Both the position numbers and the translations under genes were made by a program. This document shows, piece by piece, positions 18,259 through 25,731 of a DNA stretch of 64,000 nucleotides; the stretch's first letter is position 1; every line of letters begins with the position of its first letter. The stretch is from Cryobacterium sp. (GTDB lineage: Bacteria; Actinomycetota; Actinomycetes; Actinomycetales; Microbacteriaceae). The notes beneath the pieces were generated by a model. That model saw only the letters and a list, made by a program, of their open reading frames with translations, was not told where the DNA came from and made no database searches. The stretch lies in assembly GCF_025463825.1 (NCBI RefSeq), contig NZ_JAODBG010000082.1, positions 1 to 64,000 on the forward strand. The letters are read 5' to 3'.

Positions 18259-18321
18259 CGGCGCATTTCACCTCGGCTACACGATGGCACCTGTGGCATT
18301 ACGCGAGGGCGGCGCAATACG
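18259..18321 (-). promoter_or_regulatory. candidate shared regulatory site upstream of monooxygenase
   Basis: Two short sequences here recur upstream of the second monooxygenase operon (21847-21896). CGGCGCATTTC lies at 18259-18269, 17 bp from the start codon, and GGCGGCGCAATACG at 18308-18321. The 14-mer is in the opposite orientation in the other promoter. Shared motifs before two related operons suggest a common regulator, but the sample is only two. Confidence 0.4.
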
Positions 18322-18373
18322 CGGGCAACACGGGATCGATCCGTCGAAACAGCCGCCGCCTAGCGTATGGGTC

Positions 18374-18973
18374 ATGACAGACACCGGCGCGCCCCGCCCG
18401 CACGGCACCACGGTGGCGTGGACAGTCGACGACGGCACCAACGCCGAGTCGATTCGCCTGTTCGTGGCTGAGACCGGGGTGCGCGTCACCCTGTTCCCCT
18501 GCGGCAGCTACCCCGGCTGGGCCGAGCATGCCGCGCTGTGGCGGCCGCTCGTCGCCAGCGGGCAGGCCCAGGTGGGCAACCACACCTGGTCGCACCGGGA
18601 GTTCACCGACCTCACCGACGACGAAATAATCGAGGAACTCACGCTCAGCGAGGAGTTCTTCCTGAAGCACTACGGCCTGAGCACCAAGCCGTATTTCCGG
18701 CCGCCGAACGGCTCCCGCGACGACCGCACGGATGCCGCGGCGGCGCGCGCCGGCTTCACGGTGCAGGCCATGTGGAGCAGTCTGCTCGTCGAGGGGCCGA
18801 CCCGCACCGCGGAGGAGCTGATCGCCTCGGCCGATGTGGCCTTCCACCCGGGCGGCATCGTGATCGGCCACCTCAACCTTGATGTGATGCAGGATGCGTT
18901 GCCCGCACTGCTGGGCGCCATCACCACGGCAGGCCTCCGCTCGGTCACGATCCGCGATGTCTTCGCCGCCTGA
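18374..18973 (+). CDS. polysaccharide deacetylase (NodB-type) family protein
   Basis: The 199-residue protein is a carbohydrate-esterase-4 NodB-homology domain without a signal peptide, so it is probably cytoplasmic. Motif 1 (normally TFDDG) is WTVDDGTN with the metal/base Asp pair. Motif 2 is NHTWSHREF with the H-x3-H metal site, motif 3 is RPPNGSRDD, and the C-terminal motif is VIGHLNLD. The ATG at 18374 is chosen because the deacetylase fold begins right after it. A P1 palindrome overlaps its stop codon. The target could be a chito-oligosaccharide or another N-acetyl compound. Confidence 0.85.
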   Translation: MTDTGAPRPHGTTVAWTVDDGTNAESIRLFVAETGVRVTLFPCGSYPGWAEHAALWRPLVASGQAQVGNHTWSHREFTDLTDDEIIEELTLSEEFFLKHYGLSTKPYFRPPNGSRDDRTDAAAARAGFTVQAMWSSLLVEGPTRTAEELIASADVAFHPGGIVIGHLNLDVMQDALPALLGAITTAGLRSVTIRDVFAA

Positions 18974-19039
18974 CTGTTCCCGCAACTGACAAATGCGCCC
19001 GGCGTACCGGGCGCATTTGTCCGTTCTGGCAATAGTTGT
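18972..19039. repeat. 68-bp palindromic repeat, family P1, copy 3
   Basis: This copy has a near-perfect core: CAAATGCGCCCGGCGTACCG facing GGGCGCATTTGTCCG, with outer arms GACTGTTCCCG and GGCAATAGTTGT. It begins at the stop codon of the deacetylase gene and ends 17 bp before the stop of the convergent monooxygenase remnant, filling the whole gap. Confidence 0.85.
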
Positions 19040-19056
19040 GACCGATGAAGGCACAG

Positions 19057-19371
19057 TCAATCGTTGGACTGCAGGCGCTGCTTGAACGAGCCCTCGGGCT
19101 GCCTGCCGCGCACGAGGCCACGGCGCTGCAGTTCGGGAACGAGGCCGTCGCAGACTTGGTCGATGTAACGGCGGGTGATCATGCCGCCGCCACCGGCGAA
19201 GATCAGGAAGCCGTCACCGCCGACCTCCTCGAACACCTCCTGCATCTGGTCGGCGACCGTGTCCGGGGTGCCGCAGAGCGGCACTGCCTCGAACTCGTCC
19301 GACGCTGCGGCCTCCCGTAACGGGCGGCCGGCGCCCCACTTCTGAAAATTGTCGGGCACAATGGGATCCAT
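19057..19371 (-). pseudogene. C-terminal remnant of an NtaA/SnaA-type monooxygenase
   Basis: The 104 residues match only the C-terminal quarter of this family: GRPLREAAASDEFEAVPL, GTPDTVADQMQEVFEEVGGD, GFLIFAGGGGMITRRYIDQV and ELQRRGLVRGR. About 330 N-terminal residues, including the flavin site, are missing. It follows two monooxygenase genes on the same strand with a 21-bp gap, so a third tandem gene seems to have lost its 5' part. It has its own ATG (MDPIVPDNFQKWG) and could be translated, but it cannot be a working oxygenase. Its sequence differs enough from its neighbours that it is not a recent duplicate of either. Confidence 0.88.
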
Positions 19372-19392
19372 GTGGATCTTTCAGCCCTGCAG

Positions 19393-20688
19393 TTAATACG
19401 CGAAGAGATTGTCGCGAAAGGTGCCGGGCAGGTACTTGTCGCGGATGAGGCCGCGCCGACGAAGCGCGGGGGCGAGGCCGTCGCAGACCTCGGTAATGTT
19501 CTTGCGGGTCACCGGCATCGCGACCAGGAAACCGTCGCCGCCGGCCTCCTGCATCGCCTCGTCCATCTGCCCGGCCACAGTCTCGGGCGAGCCGACGAGG
19601 GTGACGGATACCGTGCCCCGGCGCTGGGACGCCAGTGCCTCGCGCAGGGTCTTGCCCTCCGCCGCCTTGAGGAAGTCGTCGACCACGCTCTGGTGCCCGT
19701 TGTGCTTGCCGGTGAGGTCTGGAATCTCCTCGTCGAGCGCAAACTTCGACCAGTCCAGGCCGGAGATGTACGACATCCGCATCAGCGAGGCCTCGATGTT
19801 GCCCTCGTTCGCGGCATCCATGCGGCGCTTCTTCTCGATCGCGTCGGCATCCGTGTCGGCGAGCACCGGCTCCACCAAGAACAGCACCTTGACGTCTTCC
19901 CGGCCGAAGCCGATCATGCGCCGCGAGATGACGTCGCGGTAGCGCTTCATGCCGGCCGGACCGTCGGCCGAGGCGAGGATGGTGTCGGCATGCTTTGCGC
20001 CGAAGTCCATGCCGGCCGGGGATCCGCCGGCCTGGCAGATCACCGGGTGGCCCTGCGGCGACGGCACCGTGTTGAGCGGTCCACGCGTCTTGTAGAACTC
20101 GCCGTCGAAGTCGGCCCGGTGCACCTTGGTGTGGTCGGCGAACATGCCGCTCTCCTCGTCGAGGGTGAGCGCGCCGGGCTCCCAGGTGTTCCAGAGCGCC
20201 TTGACCGACTGCACCCACTCGTCGGCCATGCGGTAGCGCAGGTCGTGCTCGTAGTGCTTGGCCAGGCCGTAGTTCTGCGCCGCCGCATCCGGGCTCGCGG
20301 TCACCAGGTTCACGCCCACCCGACCATGGCTGAGGTGGTCGAGGGTGGTCAGCAGCCGCGCGGCCAGGAACGGCGGGTAGAAGGTGGTGGCGGCGGTGGC
20401 CACGATGCCGAGGTGTTTGGTGGCTGCGGCCAGCAACGGGATGAGCGGCATCGGGTCCACTCGCACGATGCCGGCGCGCAGGGACTCCTCCATGGTTCCG
20501 CGGAAGGTGTCCGGAATGACCGAGGAGTCTTCCATCATCATGTATTCGAACCCCGCCCGCTCCAGCGACGTGGCCAGGTCGATGAACAACTGCGGGTTCG
20601 CCAGGTCGGCCGCGGCATTGCCCGACCACTGCTGGTTCCAGCCGTAGGAACCGAAGCCGTAACCCGGGAACCAGCCCATGTGGAACAT
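19393..20688 (-). CDS. NtaA/SnaA/DszA-family FMNH2-dependent monooxygenase
   Basis: This full-length 431-residue member starts MFHMGWFPGYGFGSYGWNQQ and has the expected blocks: AGFEYMMMEDSSVIPDTFRG, LTTLDHLSHGRVGVNLVTAS, FYKTRGPLNTVPSPQGHPVI, CQAGGSPAGMDFGAKHADTI and EAGGDGFLVAMPVTRKNITE. It begins at the base next to the stop of the upstream paralogue (20689), so the pair is almost certainly co-translated. It is the only intact copy of this three-gene tandem set. The flavin reductase partner is not in the window. It probably oxidises a small organosulfur, amine or chelate compound; the exact substrate cannot be read from sequence. Confidence 0.88.
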   Translation of the reverse strand: MFHMGWFPGYGFGSYGWNQQWSGNAAADLANPQLFIDLATSLERAGFEYMMMEDSSVIPDTFRGTMEESLRAGIVRVDPMPLIPLLAAATKHLGIVATAATTFYPPFLAARLLTTLDHLSHGRVGVNLVTASPDAAAQNYGLAKHYEHDLRYRMADEWVQSVKALWNTWEPGALTLDEESGMFADHTKVHRADFDGEFYKTRGPLNTVPSPQGHPVICQAGGSPAGMDFGAKHADTILASADGPAGMKRYRDVISRRMIGFGREDVKVLFLVEPVLADTDADAIEKKRRMDAANEGNIEASLMRMSYISGLDWSKFALDEEIPDLTGKHNGHQSVVDDFLKAAEGKTLREALASQRRGTVSVTLVGSPETVAGQMDEAMQEAGGDGFLVAMPVTRKNITEVCDGLAPALRRRGLIRDKYLPGTFRDNLFAY

Positions 20689-21801
20689 CTAAAATTCCCT
20701 CAGGTTGTCGCGGAGCGTGGCTCCGGTGTATTCGCTGCGGATCAGGCCGCGGCGGCGCAGCACCGGGGCCAGGCCGTCGGCGACCTCGCTGATGTAGCGC
20801 CGGGAGAGCTGGCCGGCGATCAGGAACCCGTCGCCGCCGACCTCCTGCATGGCCTCGTCCATCACGCTGGCGACCTCGTCGACGGTTCCGCTCACCTCGA
20901 GCGAGCCGAGGCGCACGGGCCGCTGGGCGATCTCACGCAGGGTGGTGGTGGGATCTGACCCCTGCAGCATGCCGAGGGTGGTGGAGGACGCCGCATCCGT
21001 GTTGATGGTCGGCAACGGGGCGTCCAGGTCGAACTGTGAAAAGTCGATCCCACTGGTCCAGGAGATCCGGGCGAGGACGTCCTCCACGGTGGTGGCGTCG
21101 ATGCGCTTCTTCTTGGCCACGGCCTCGTCGTGGGTCTCGCCGGCCTGGCAGACCACCGGGCGGCCCTGCGGGGACGGGATGGTGTTCAGCGGTCCGCGGG
21201 ACTTGTAGAACCTGCCCTCGAAGTTCACCGCGTTCACCTTGGCGTGGTCCGCGTAGATGCCGCTCTCGTAGTCGGCGATCACGGCGTCGGGCTGCCACGA
21301 CGTCCAGAGCTGGTTGACCAGGTCGATCCATTCGTCGGCCATCTCGTAGCGCAGGTCGTGCTCGTAATGCTCGTCGCGGCCGAAGTTCTGCGCGGTGCGC
21401 ACATTGTGTGCGGTGACCAGGTTGATGCCGGCGCGACCGTTGGAGAGGTGGTCGAGGCTGGCCATCAGCCGGGCCGCGGCGAACGGCGGGTAGTACGGGG
21501 TGGCAATGGTCATGATCACGCCGAGGTGCCGGGTGGCCTGCATCAGCAGCGGCACCAGGATTGCCGGCTCGTGCTTGGGCGCGTGCGCCGCCTTCGCGAG
21601 GTAGTACTCCGCGGTGCCCTGGTAGGCGTCGGGGATGAACGAGCCGTCCTCGAGCATCATGTAGTCGAAGCGGGCGCGTTCCATCGCCCTGGCGAGCTCG
21701 ATATAGAGGTCCGGGCTGGTCCAGTCCCTGGCCGGCTCACCTGACCAGTCCTTGCCCCAGCCCGGAACCGTGTAGTTGAGAAACCAGCCCATGTGGAACA
21801 T
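20689..21801 (-). CDS. NtaA/SnaA-type monooxygenase with internal in-frame deletion
   Basis: The start (MFHMGWFLNYTVPGWGKDWS) and the end (GATLRDNLREF) are normal for the group, but the protein is 370 residues instead of about 430. Aligned with the adjacent paralogue, CQAG is followed directly by ETHDEAVAKKKRID. About 56 residues corresponding to GSPAGMDF...VEPVLA are absent, with the join near position 21138. The lost segment is part of the barrel and contains the strongly conserved G-S-P and AKHAD motifs, so activity is doubtful. The frame is kept. It heads the operon with the 431-residue paralogue (adjacent bases) and the remnant at 19057. Confidence 0.85.
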   Translation of the reverse strand: MFHMGWFLNYTVPGWGKDWSGEPARDWTSPDLYIELARAMERARFDYMMLEDGSFIPDAYQGTAEYYLAKAAHAPKHEPAILVPLLMQATRHLGVIMTIATPYYPPFAAARLMASLDHLSNGRAGINLVTAHNVRTAQNFGRDEHYEHDLRYEMADEWIDLVNQLWTSWQPDAVIADYESGIYADHAKVNAVNFEGRFYKSRGPLNTIPSPQGRPVVCQAGETHDEAVAKKKRIDATTVEDVLARISWTSGIDFSQFDLDAPLPTINTDAASSTTLGMLQGSDPTTTLREIAQRPVRLGSLEVSGTVDEVASVMDEAMQEVGGDGFLIAGQLSRRYISEVADGLAPVLRRRGLIRSEYTGATLRDNLREF

Positions 21802-21846
21802 TCGGATGCCCTGCCCTTCGTCGTTTGTCAGAACCCATTCCAGTGG

Positions 21847-21896
21847 CGGCGCATTTCCCGAAAGGTGACGCGGCGTTAACGCCGTATTGCGCCGCC
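21847..21896 (-). promoter_or_regulatory. candidate regulatory region of the monooxygenase operon
   Basis: It contains CGGCGCATTTC (21847-21857), the perfect palindrome GGCGTTAACGCC (21872-21883) and CGTATTGCGCCGCC (21883-21896). The first and the last (inverted) also occur upstream of the monooxygenase at 16938. It lies between the divergent monooxygenase operon and the RibD-like gene, so it may serve either. Confidence 0.4.
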
Positions 21897-21954
21897 TCCT
21901 GCCTGGCCGCGACCGGGCGACCGGAGTAGCGTCAGGGCGCAGGAGGCACGCACC

Positions 21955-22518
21955 ATGGCGAAACTCATCTACACCGCAATCACCTCACTGGACGGCTACG
22001 TGGCCGACGCCGAGGGGAACTTCGACTGGGGCGCCCCGGATGACGAAGTGCACACCTTTGTCAACGACCTGGAGCGTTCGGTCGGCACCTACCTCTACGG
22101 GCGAAAACTGTACGACGTGATGGTGGCCTGGGAAACCATGCACCAGGGCGACGACGAGCTGCCCGCCGTGATGCGCGACTACACCGCGATCTGGCAAGCC
22201 GCCGACAAGATCGTCTACTCCAGCCGCCTGGCCGAACCGGCGAGCCGGCGCACCCGCATCGAGCGCACCTTCGACCCGGATGCGGTACGGGCACTCAAGG
22301 AATCGGCATCCGGTCACCTGTCGATCGGTGGCCCGCACCTGGCCGCGCAGGCCTTCACTGCCGGACTCATTGACGAGGTCCAGCTGTTCATCAACCCCGT
22401 TGTCGTCGGTGGCGGGATCAGCTTCCTGCCGGACGGCCTGCGCGTCGAGCTCGAGTTGAAAGACGAGTACGCCTTCCGCAACGGAGTCGTCTACCTGGGC
22501 TACAGCGTGCGCCGGTAG
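21955..22518 (+). CDS. dihydrofolate reductase-like (RibD C-terminal domain) protein
   Basis: This 187-residue protein has the RibD-C/DHFR-like reductase fold. It starts AKLIYTAITSLDGYVAD, the usual opening of this family, and has LYGRKLYDVM, GHLSIGGPHLAAQAF (NADPH-binding Gly motif) and LFINPVVVGGGISFL near the end. Stand-alone members are often annotated as deaminase/reductase of unknown substrate. An AGGAGG ribosome site sits 8 bp before the ATG. It is divergent from the monooxygenase operon, so it could share its regulation. A P1 palindrome follows the stop. Confidence 0.85.
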   Translation: MAKLIYTAITSLDGYVADAEGNFDWGAPDDEVHTFVNDLERSVGTYLYGRKLYDVMVAWETMHQGDDELPAVMRDYTAIWQAADKIVYSSRLAEPASRRTRIERTFDPDAVRALKESASGHLSIGGPHLAAQAFTAGLIDEVQLFINPVVVGGGISFLPDGLRVELELKDEYAFRNGVVYLGYSVRR

Positions 22519-22538
22519 GTTCCCGCCGGTCAGCCGCG

Positions 22539-22606
22539 CAACTGTCGCCGAATCGGACAATTGCACCCGGCGCACCGGGCGCAAATGTCCGCACGGGCAA
22601 CAGTTG
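22539..22606. repeat. 68-bp palindromic repeat, family P1, copy 4
   Basis: This is one of the best-preserved copies. CAACTGTCGCC and CGGACAATTGCACCCGG on the left mirror GGGCGCAAATGTCCG and GGGCAACAGTTG on the right. It is the only copy between tandem genes (RibD-like stop at 22518, PfkB start at 22633), still at the 3' end of the upstream gene. Confidence 0.85.
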
Positions 22607-22632
22607 GCGAGCCGGCTGGGGATAATGGGGCC

Positions 22633-23565
22633 ATGACTGCTGACCGCCAGATCGCCGCGCACACCCACGCCCTCGTGATGGGCGAAGCCCTCATCGACAT
22701 CGTGCGCCGCCCGGGCGCCGACCCGGTCAGCCACGCCGGCGGCAGCCCGATGAACGTGGCGTACGGGCTCGGCAGGCTCGGGGTGCCCACCACGCTGGTC
22801 ACCCAGATCGGCGCCGACCCGTTCGGCGAGATCATCGCCGACCACCTCCGCGGAGCGGGCGTGGCCCTGCTGCCCGGGTCGGTCACGGCGAGCGCAACCT
22901 CCAGCGCCACGGCCGTCCTGGATGCGGCCGGCGCCGCCGACTACGACTTCGACCTGCGCTGGGACCTGCCGGAGCTGGCGCTGCCGGCGCCGTGCACCCT
23001 CATCCACACCGGTTCCATCGCCGCGACCCTGCAGCCCGGTGCCCTGGCCGTGCACCGCGCCTTCACCACCGCCCCGGCCGGCACGCTACTCAGCTACGAC
23101 CCCAACGTGCGACCGGGCATCATGGGCTCCCGCGACGACGTGGTGCGCGCCGTCGAGGAGCTCGCCGCGGTGGCGCAGGTGGTGAAGATGAGCGACGAGG
23201 ATGCCGCCTGGCTGTACCCGGGCCGGAGCCTCGACCAGATCTCGCGGGACTACACCGCGGCGGGGGTGGCGCTGTTCGCGATCACCCGCGGCGGGGACGG
23301 CGCCCTGCTCCGCGCTGGCGGCGCCACCACGGAACTCGCCGCGCATCCGGTGACAGTCGTCGACACCATCGGAGCCGGCGACTCGTTCATGTCCGGGCTG
23401 CTCTACGCCATTCTCGTGGGCGACTCCATCGACCCGATCCTGCAGAACGCGCTCGGTGCCGCTGACCTCGGGCGCCTGGGCCGAACAGCCCTGGCGAGCG
23501 CCGCGATCACTGTCTCCCGACCCGGCGCCACCCCGCCCACGGTGGCGGAACTGCGCATCCGCTGA
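22633..23565 (+). CDS. PfkB-family carbohydrate kinase
   Basis: This 310-residue ribokinase/fructokinase-like enzyme phosphorylates a sugar with ATP. It shows the N-terminal GEALIDIVRRPG substrate region, the Gly-rich GGSPMNVAYGLGRLG (PfkB signature 1), YDPNVRPGI, and signature 2 DTIGAGDSFMSGLLYA with the catalytic Asp. The pattern (GEALIDIV and NVRP) favours fructokinase, but the sugar cannot be fixed. The ATG at 22633 is preferred because upstream codons lie inside the P1 repeat. It is probably transcribed alone; the next gene is 141 bp away. Confidence 0.9.
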   Translation: MTADRQIAAHTHALVMGEALIDIVRRPGADPVSHAGGSPMNVAYGLGRLGVPTTLVTQIGADPFGEIIADHLRGAGVALLPGSVTASATSSATAVLDAAGAADYDFDLRWDLPELALPAPCTLIHTGSIAATLQPGALAVHRAFTTAPAGTLLSYDPNVRPGIMGSRDDVVRAVEELAAVAQVVKMSDEDAAWLYPGRSLDQISRDYTAAGVALFAITRGGDGALLRAGGATTELAAHPVTVVDTIGAGDSFMSGLLYAILVGDSIDPILQNALGAADLGRLGRTALASAAITVSRPGATPPTVAELRIR

Positions 23566-23706
23566 CCCAACCGGGGTGTTGCGCCGGAAAGCAGACGGCG
23601 TCGGGCAAGTCAATCCCCTTGAACGTGGGGGCCACCCCGGCTTTACTGTGCGTAAGTTGACCCCTTCTGGGGCAATGGCAACGGGTAACAGGAAGTCTGG
23701 TGCGAC

Positions 23707-24666
23707 ATGGCGGTCATAACAACCGACACGGCAGTACAAGTTTCGGTCGAACTCTCTCCGGTGGACGGAGTGGTGATCGAAGGCAGTTCGCTGGGGGTCC
23801 GGGTCCGGATCACCGCTCTTCGCCCCGCACTGATCGAACGGGCCGAGATCGCCCTGATCCGCAAGGTCAACTACACCTACGGCCGCGGCAACATCTACGG
23901 CGGCGTGTTTCCCGCCCGTGAGCGGTCCAGCGAGGTGCTCACAGCAGTGAGGGTGTCCGCCCCCGGGGCCATGCCGGCCGGGCAGACCCGGGTGCTGTCA
24001 GAGAGCCTGAGCATTCCCGAGGACGGCCTCGCATCGGTGCGGGGTGACCTTATCGACATCGGATGGTCGGTGCGCTGCGTGCTGCACGCCGCCAACGGCC
24101 AGATCATCAAGCGGGAACGCCTGATCGACGTGCAGTCCTGGGGCCAGACCAGCGCGACCGATATCGCCCACCCGCCGGTCGACGAACACCTCGGGCAGAT
24201 CGCCCTCGAATTCATCGCCCTCTCCTCCCGGGTGCTCGAACCGGGCACTCCACTCACCGGGGTGCTGCGGGTACGCGCACGCGAGGACATCTCCACCCGC
24301 GGCGTTCGCGTGCAGCTGGTGCGCTGCGAGGAAGTGTGGGGCGGCCCCGGCCAGGAGGCGAACCCCGATGCGAGCGAGTCCGAGGGCTACCGGCACTCGG
24401 AAGCCGTGGTGGCCGCCGTCACGGTGGGGCCGGCCGGAACTCTGACGGCCGGTACCGCGGTCGACCTGCCCTTCGCTGTGCAGACGCCCGTCGGCCTGCC
24501 TGCGCCGTCGCTGTCCATCGGCAACCTGCATGTGCGCTGGGAGATCCGGGCCGTGGTGAACCTGCCGCTTCGCCCCGATCCCCGGTTGTCACTCGACCTG
24601 CTCGCCGTCACGGCCACCCGCCAGCCGCGTGATTCCGGGCGACCCGGCTCCCTCGACACCGACTGA
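23707..24666 (+). CDS. arrestin-like / SpoOM-like beta-sandwich protein
   Basis: This 319-residue protein has no signal peptide or membrane helix and is made largely of beta strands. It has two halves. The first ends in LIDIGWSVRCVLHAANGQII, and the second ends in LHVRWEIRAVVNLPLRPD. The repeated pattern of a hydrophobic strand, W and R/E residues, and a basic tail is what bacterial arrestin-like or SpoOM domains show. I infer that fold from pattern only. No enzyme motif is seen. It stands alone with 141 bp upstream and 93 bp downstream. Function unknown; a scaffold or sorting role would fit the fold. Confidence 0.55.
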   Translation: MAVITTDTAVQVSVELSPVDGVVIEGSSLGVRVRITALRPALIERAEIALIRKVNYTYGRGNIYGGVFPARERSSEVLTAVRVSAPGAMPAGQTRVLSESLSIPEDGLASVRGDLIDIGWSVRCVLHAANGQIIKRERLIDVQSWGQTSATDIAHPPVDEHLGQIALEFIALSSRVLEPGTPLTGVLRVRAREDISTRGVRVQLVRCEEVWGGPGQEANPDASESEGYRHSEAVVAAVTVGPAGTLTAGTAVDLPFAVQTPVGLPAPSLSIGNLHVRWEIRAVVNLPLRPDPRLSLDLLAVTATRQPRDSGRPGSLDTD

Positions 24667-24759
24667 TCCCGCGCGGCCGCGCGATTGAGAAGGCGGGGTG
24701 ATGGATCGCATCCATCTCTCCTGTTGGACAGCGCGCAGCAGCAGGAGCAGCCTGAGGTC

Positions 24760-25731
24760 ATGGAATACACACACCTCGGTCGTTCGGGCCTGTCCGTTTC
24801 GCGTCTCTGCCTCGGCACGATGAATTTCGGGCCGCAGACCGATGAGGCCACCTCCTTCGAGATCATGGATGCCGCCCAGGCGGCCGGCCTGAACTTCTTC
24901 GACACCGCCAATGTCTACGGTTCCAAGCAGGGCCGCGGCGCGACGGAAAGCATCCTCGGCCGGTACTTCGCCCAGGGCGGCGACCGCCGCGAGAACACCG
25001 TGCTGGCCACCAAGGTTTACGGCAACATGTCCGACCGCCCCAACGACAGCAAGCTGTCGGCCCTGAACATCCGTCGTTCATTGGACGAGAGCCTGAAACG
25101 ACTGCAGACTGACTACATCGACCTGTTCCAGTTCCACCACGTCGATCGGGACACCCCGTGGGACGAGATCTGGCAGGCGATGGAAACCGCCGTCGCGCAG
25201 GGCAAGATCCTCTACTCCGGCAGCAGCAATTTCGCCGGCTGGCACATCGCCACCGCGCAGGCAGAGGCCCGCCGCCGAAACCTCACCGGCCTGGTGAGCG
25301 AGCAATCGCTGTACAACCTGCTCAAGCGCGACATCGAACGCGAGGTCATCCCGGCCGCGCAGGGCAACGGGATGGGCATCCTGCCGTGGTCACCGCTGGA
25401 GGGCGGCCTGCTCGGCGGGGTGCTGCAGAAGCAGAACGACTCCGGCCGGCGGGTGTCGGCGGACTCCGCGGCCAAGATCGAGAAGAACCGGCCGGCCCTG
25501 GAAGCGTATGAGGCGTTCTGCGCCGAGCTCGGCCACAAACCGGGCGATGTGGGCCTGGCGTGGCTGATGCACCAGAGCGCGGTCACCGCGCCGATCATCG
25601 GACCACGCACCATGGAGCAGCTGGAGGCGGGCCTCCGTGCCGTCACCGTGAAACTCGACCAGGCTGCGCTCACCCGGCTCGACGAGATCTTCCCCGGCTA
25701 CAGGACCGCGCCGGAAGATTACGCCTGGTGA
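24760..25731 (+). CDS. aldo/keto reductase
   Basis: This 323-residue NADPH-dependent aldo/keto reductase of the YajO/Tas type has the catalytic tetrad in FFDTANVYG (Asp and Tyr), LATKVYG (Lys) and FQFHHVD (His). The C-terminal NADPH-binding segment APIIGPRTMEQLEAGL is present. The ATG at 24760 follows AGGAG-like sequence and gives the family start MEYTHLGRSGLSVSRLCLGT. Its stop overlaps the GTG start of the epimerase gene (GTGA), so the two are translationally coupled. The substrate is unknown; such enzymes often act on sugars or aldehydes. Confidence 0.92.
   Translation: MEYTHLGRSGLSVSRLCLGTMNFGPQTDEATSFEIMDAAQAAGLNFFDTANVYGSKQGRGATESILGRYFAQGGDRRENTVLATKVYGNMSDRPNDSKLSALNIRRSLDESLKRLQTDYIDLFQFHHVDRDTPWDEIWQAMETAVAQGKILYSGSSNFAGWHIATAQAEARRRNLTGLVSEQSLYNLLKRDIEREVIPAAQGNGMGILPWSPLEGGLLGGVLQKQNDSGRRVSADSAAKIEKNRPALEAYEAFCAELGHKPGDVGLAWLMHQSAVTAPIIGPRTMEQLEAGLRAVTVKLDQAALTRLDEIFPGYRTAPEDYAW

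Noticed and set aside
9391-22606. P1 copies as a CRISPR array or tRNA genes
   Set aside because: Copies are 3-6 kb apart, singly placed, fully self-complementary and lack tRNA D/anticodon/T-arm features.
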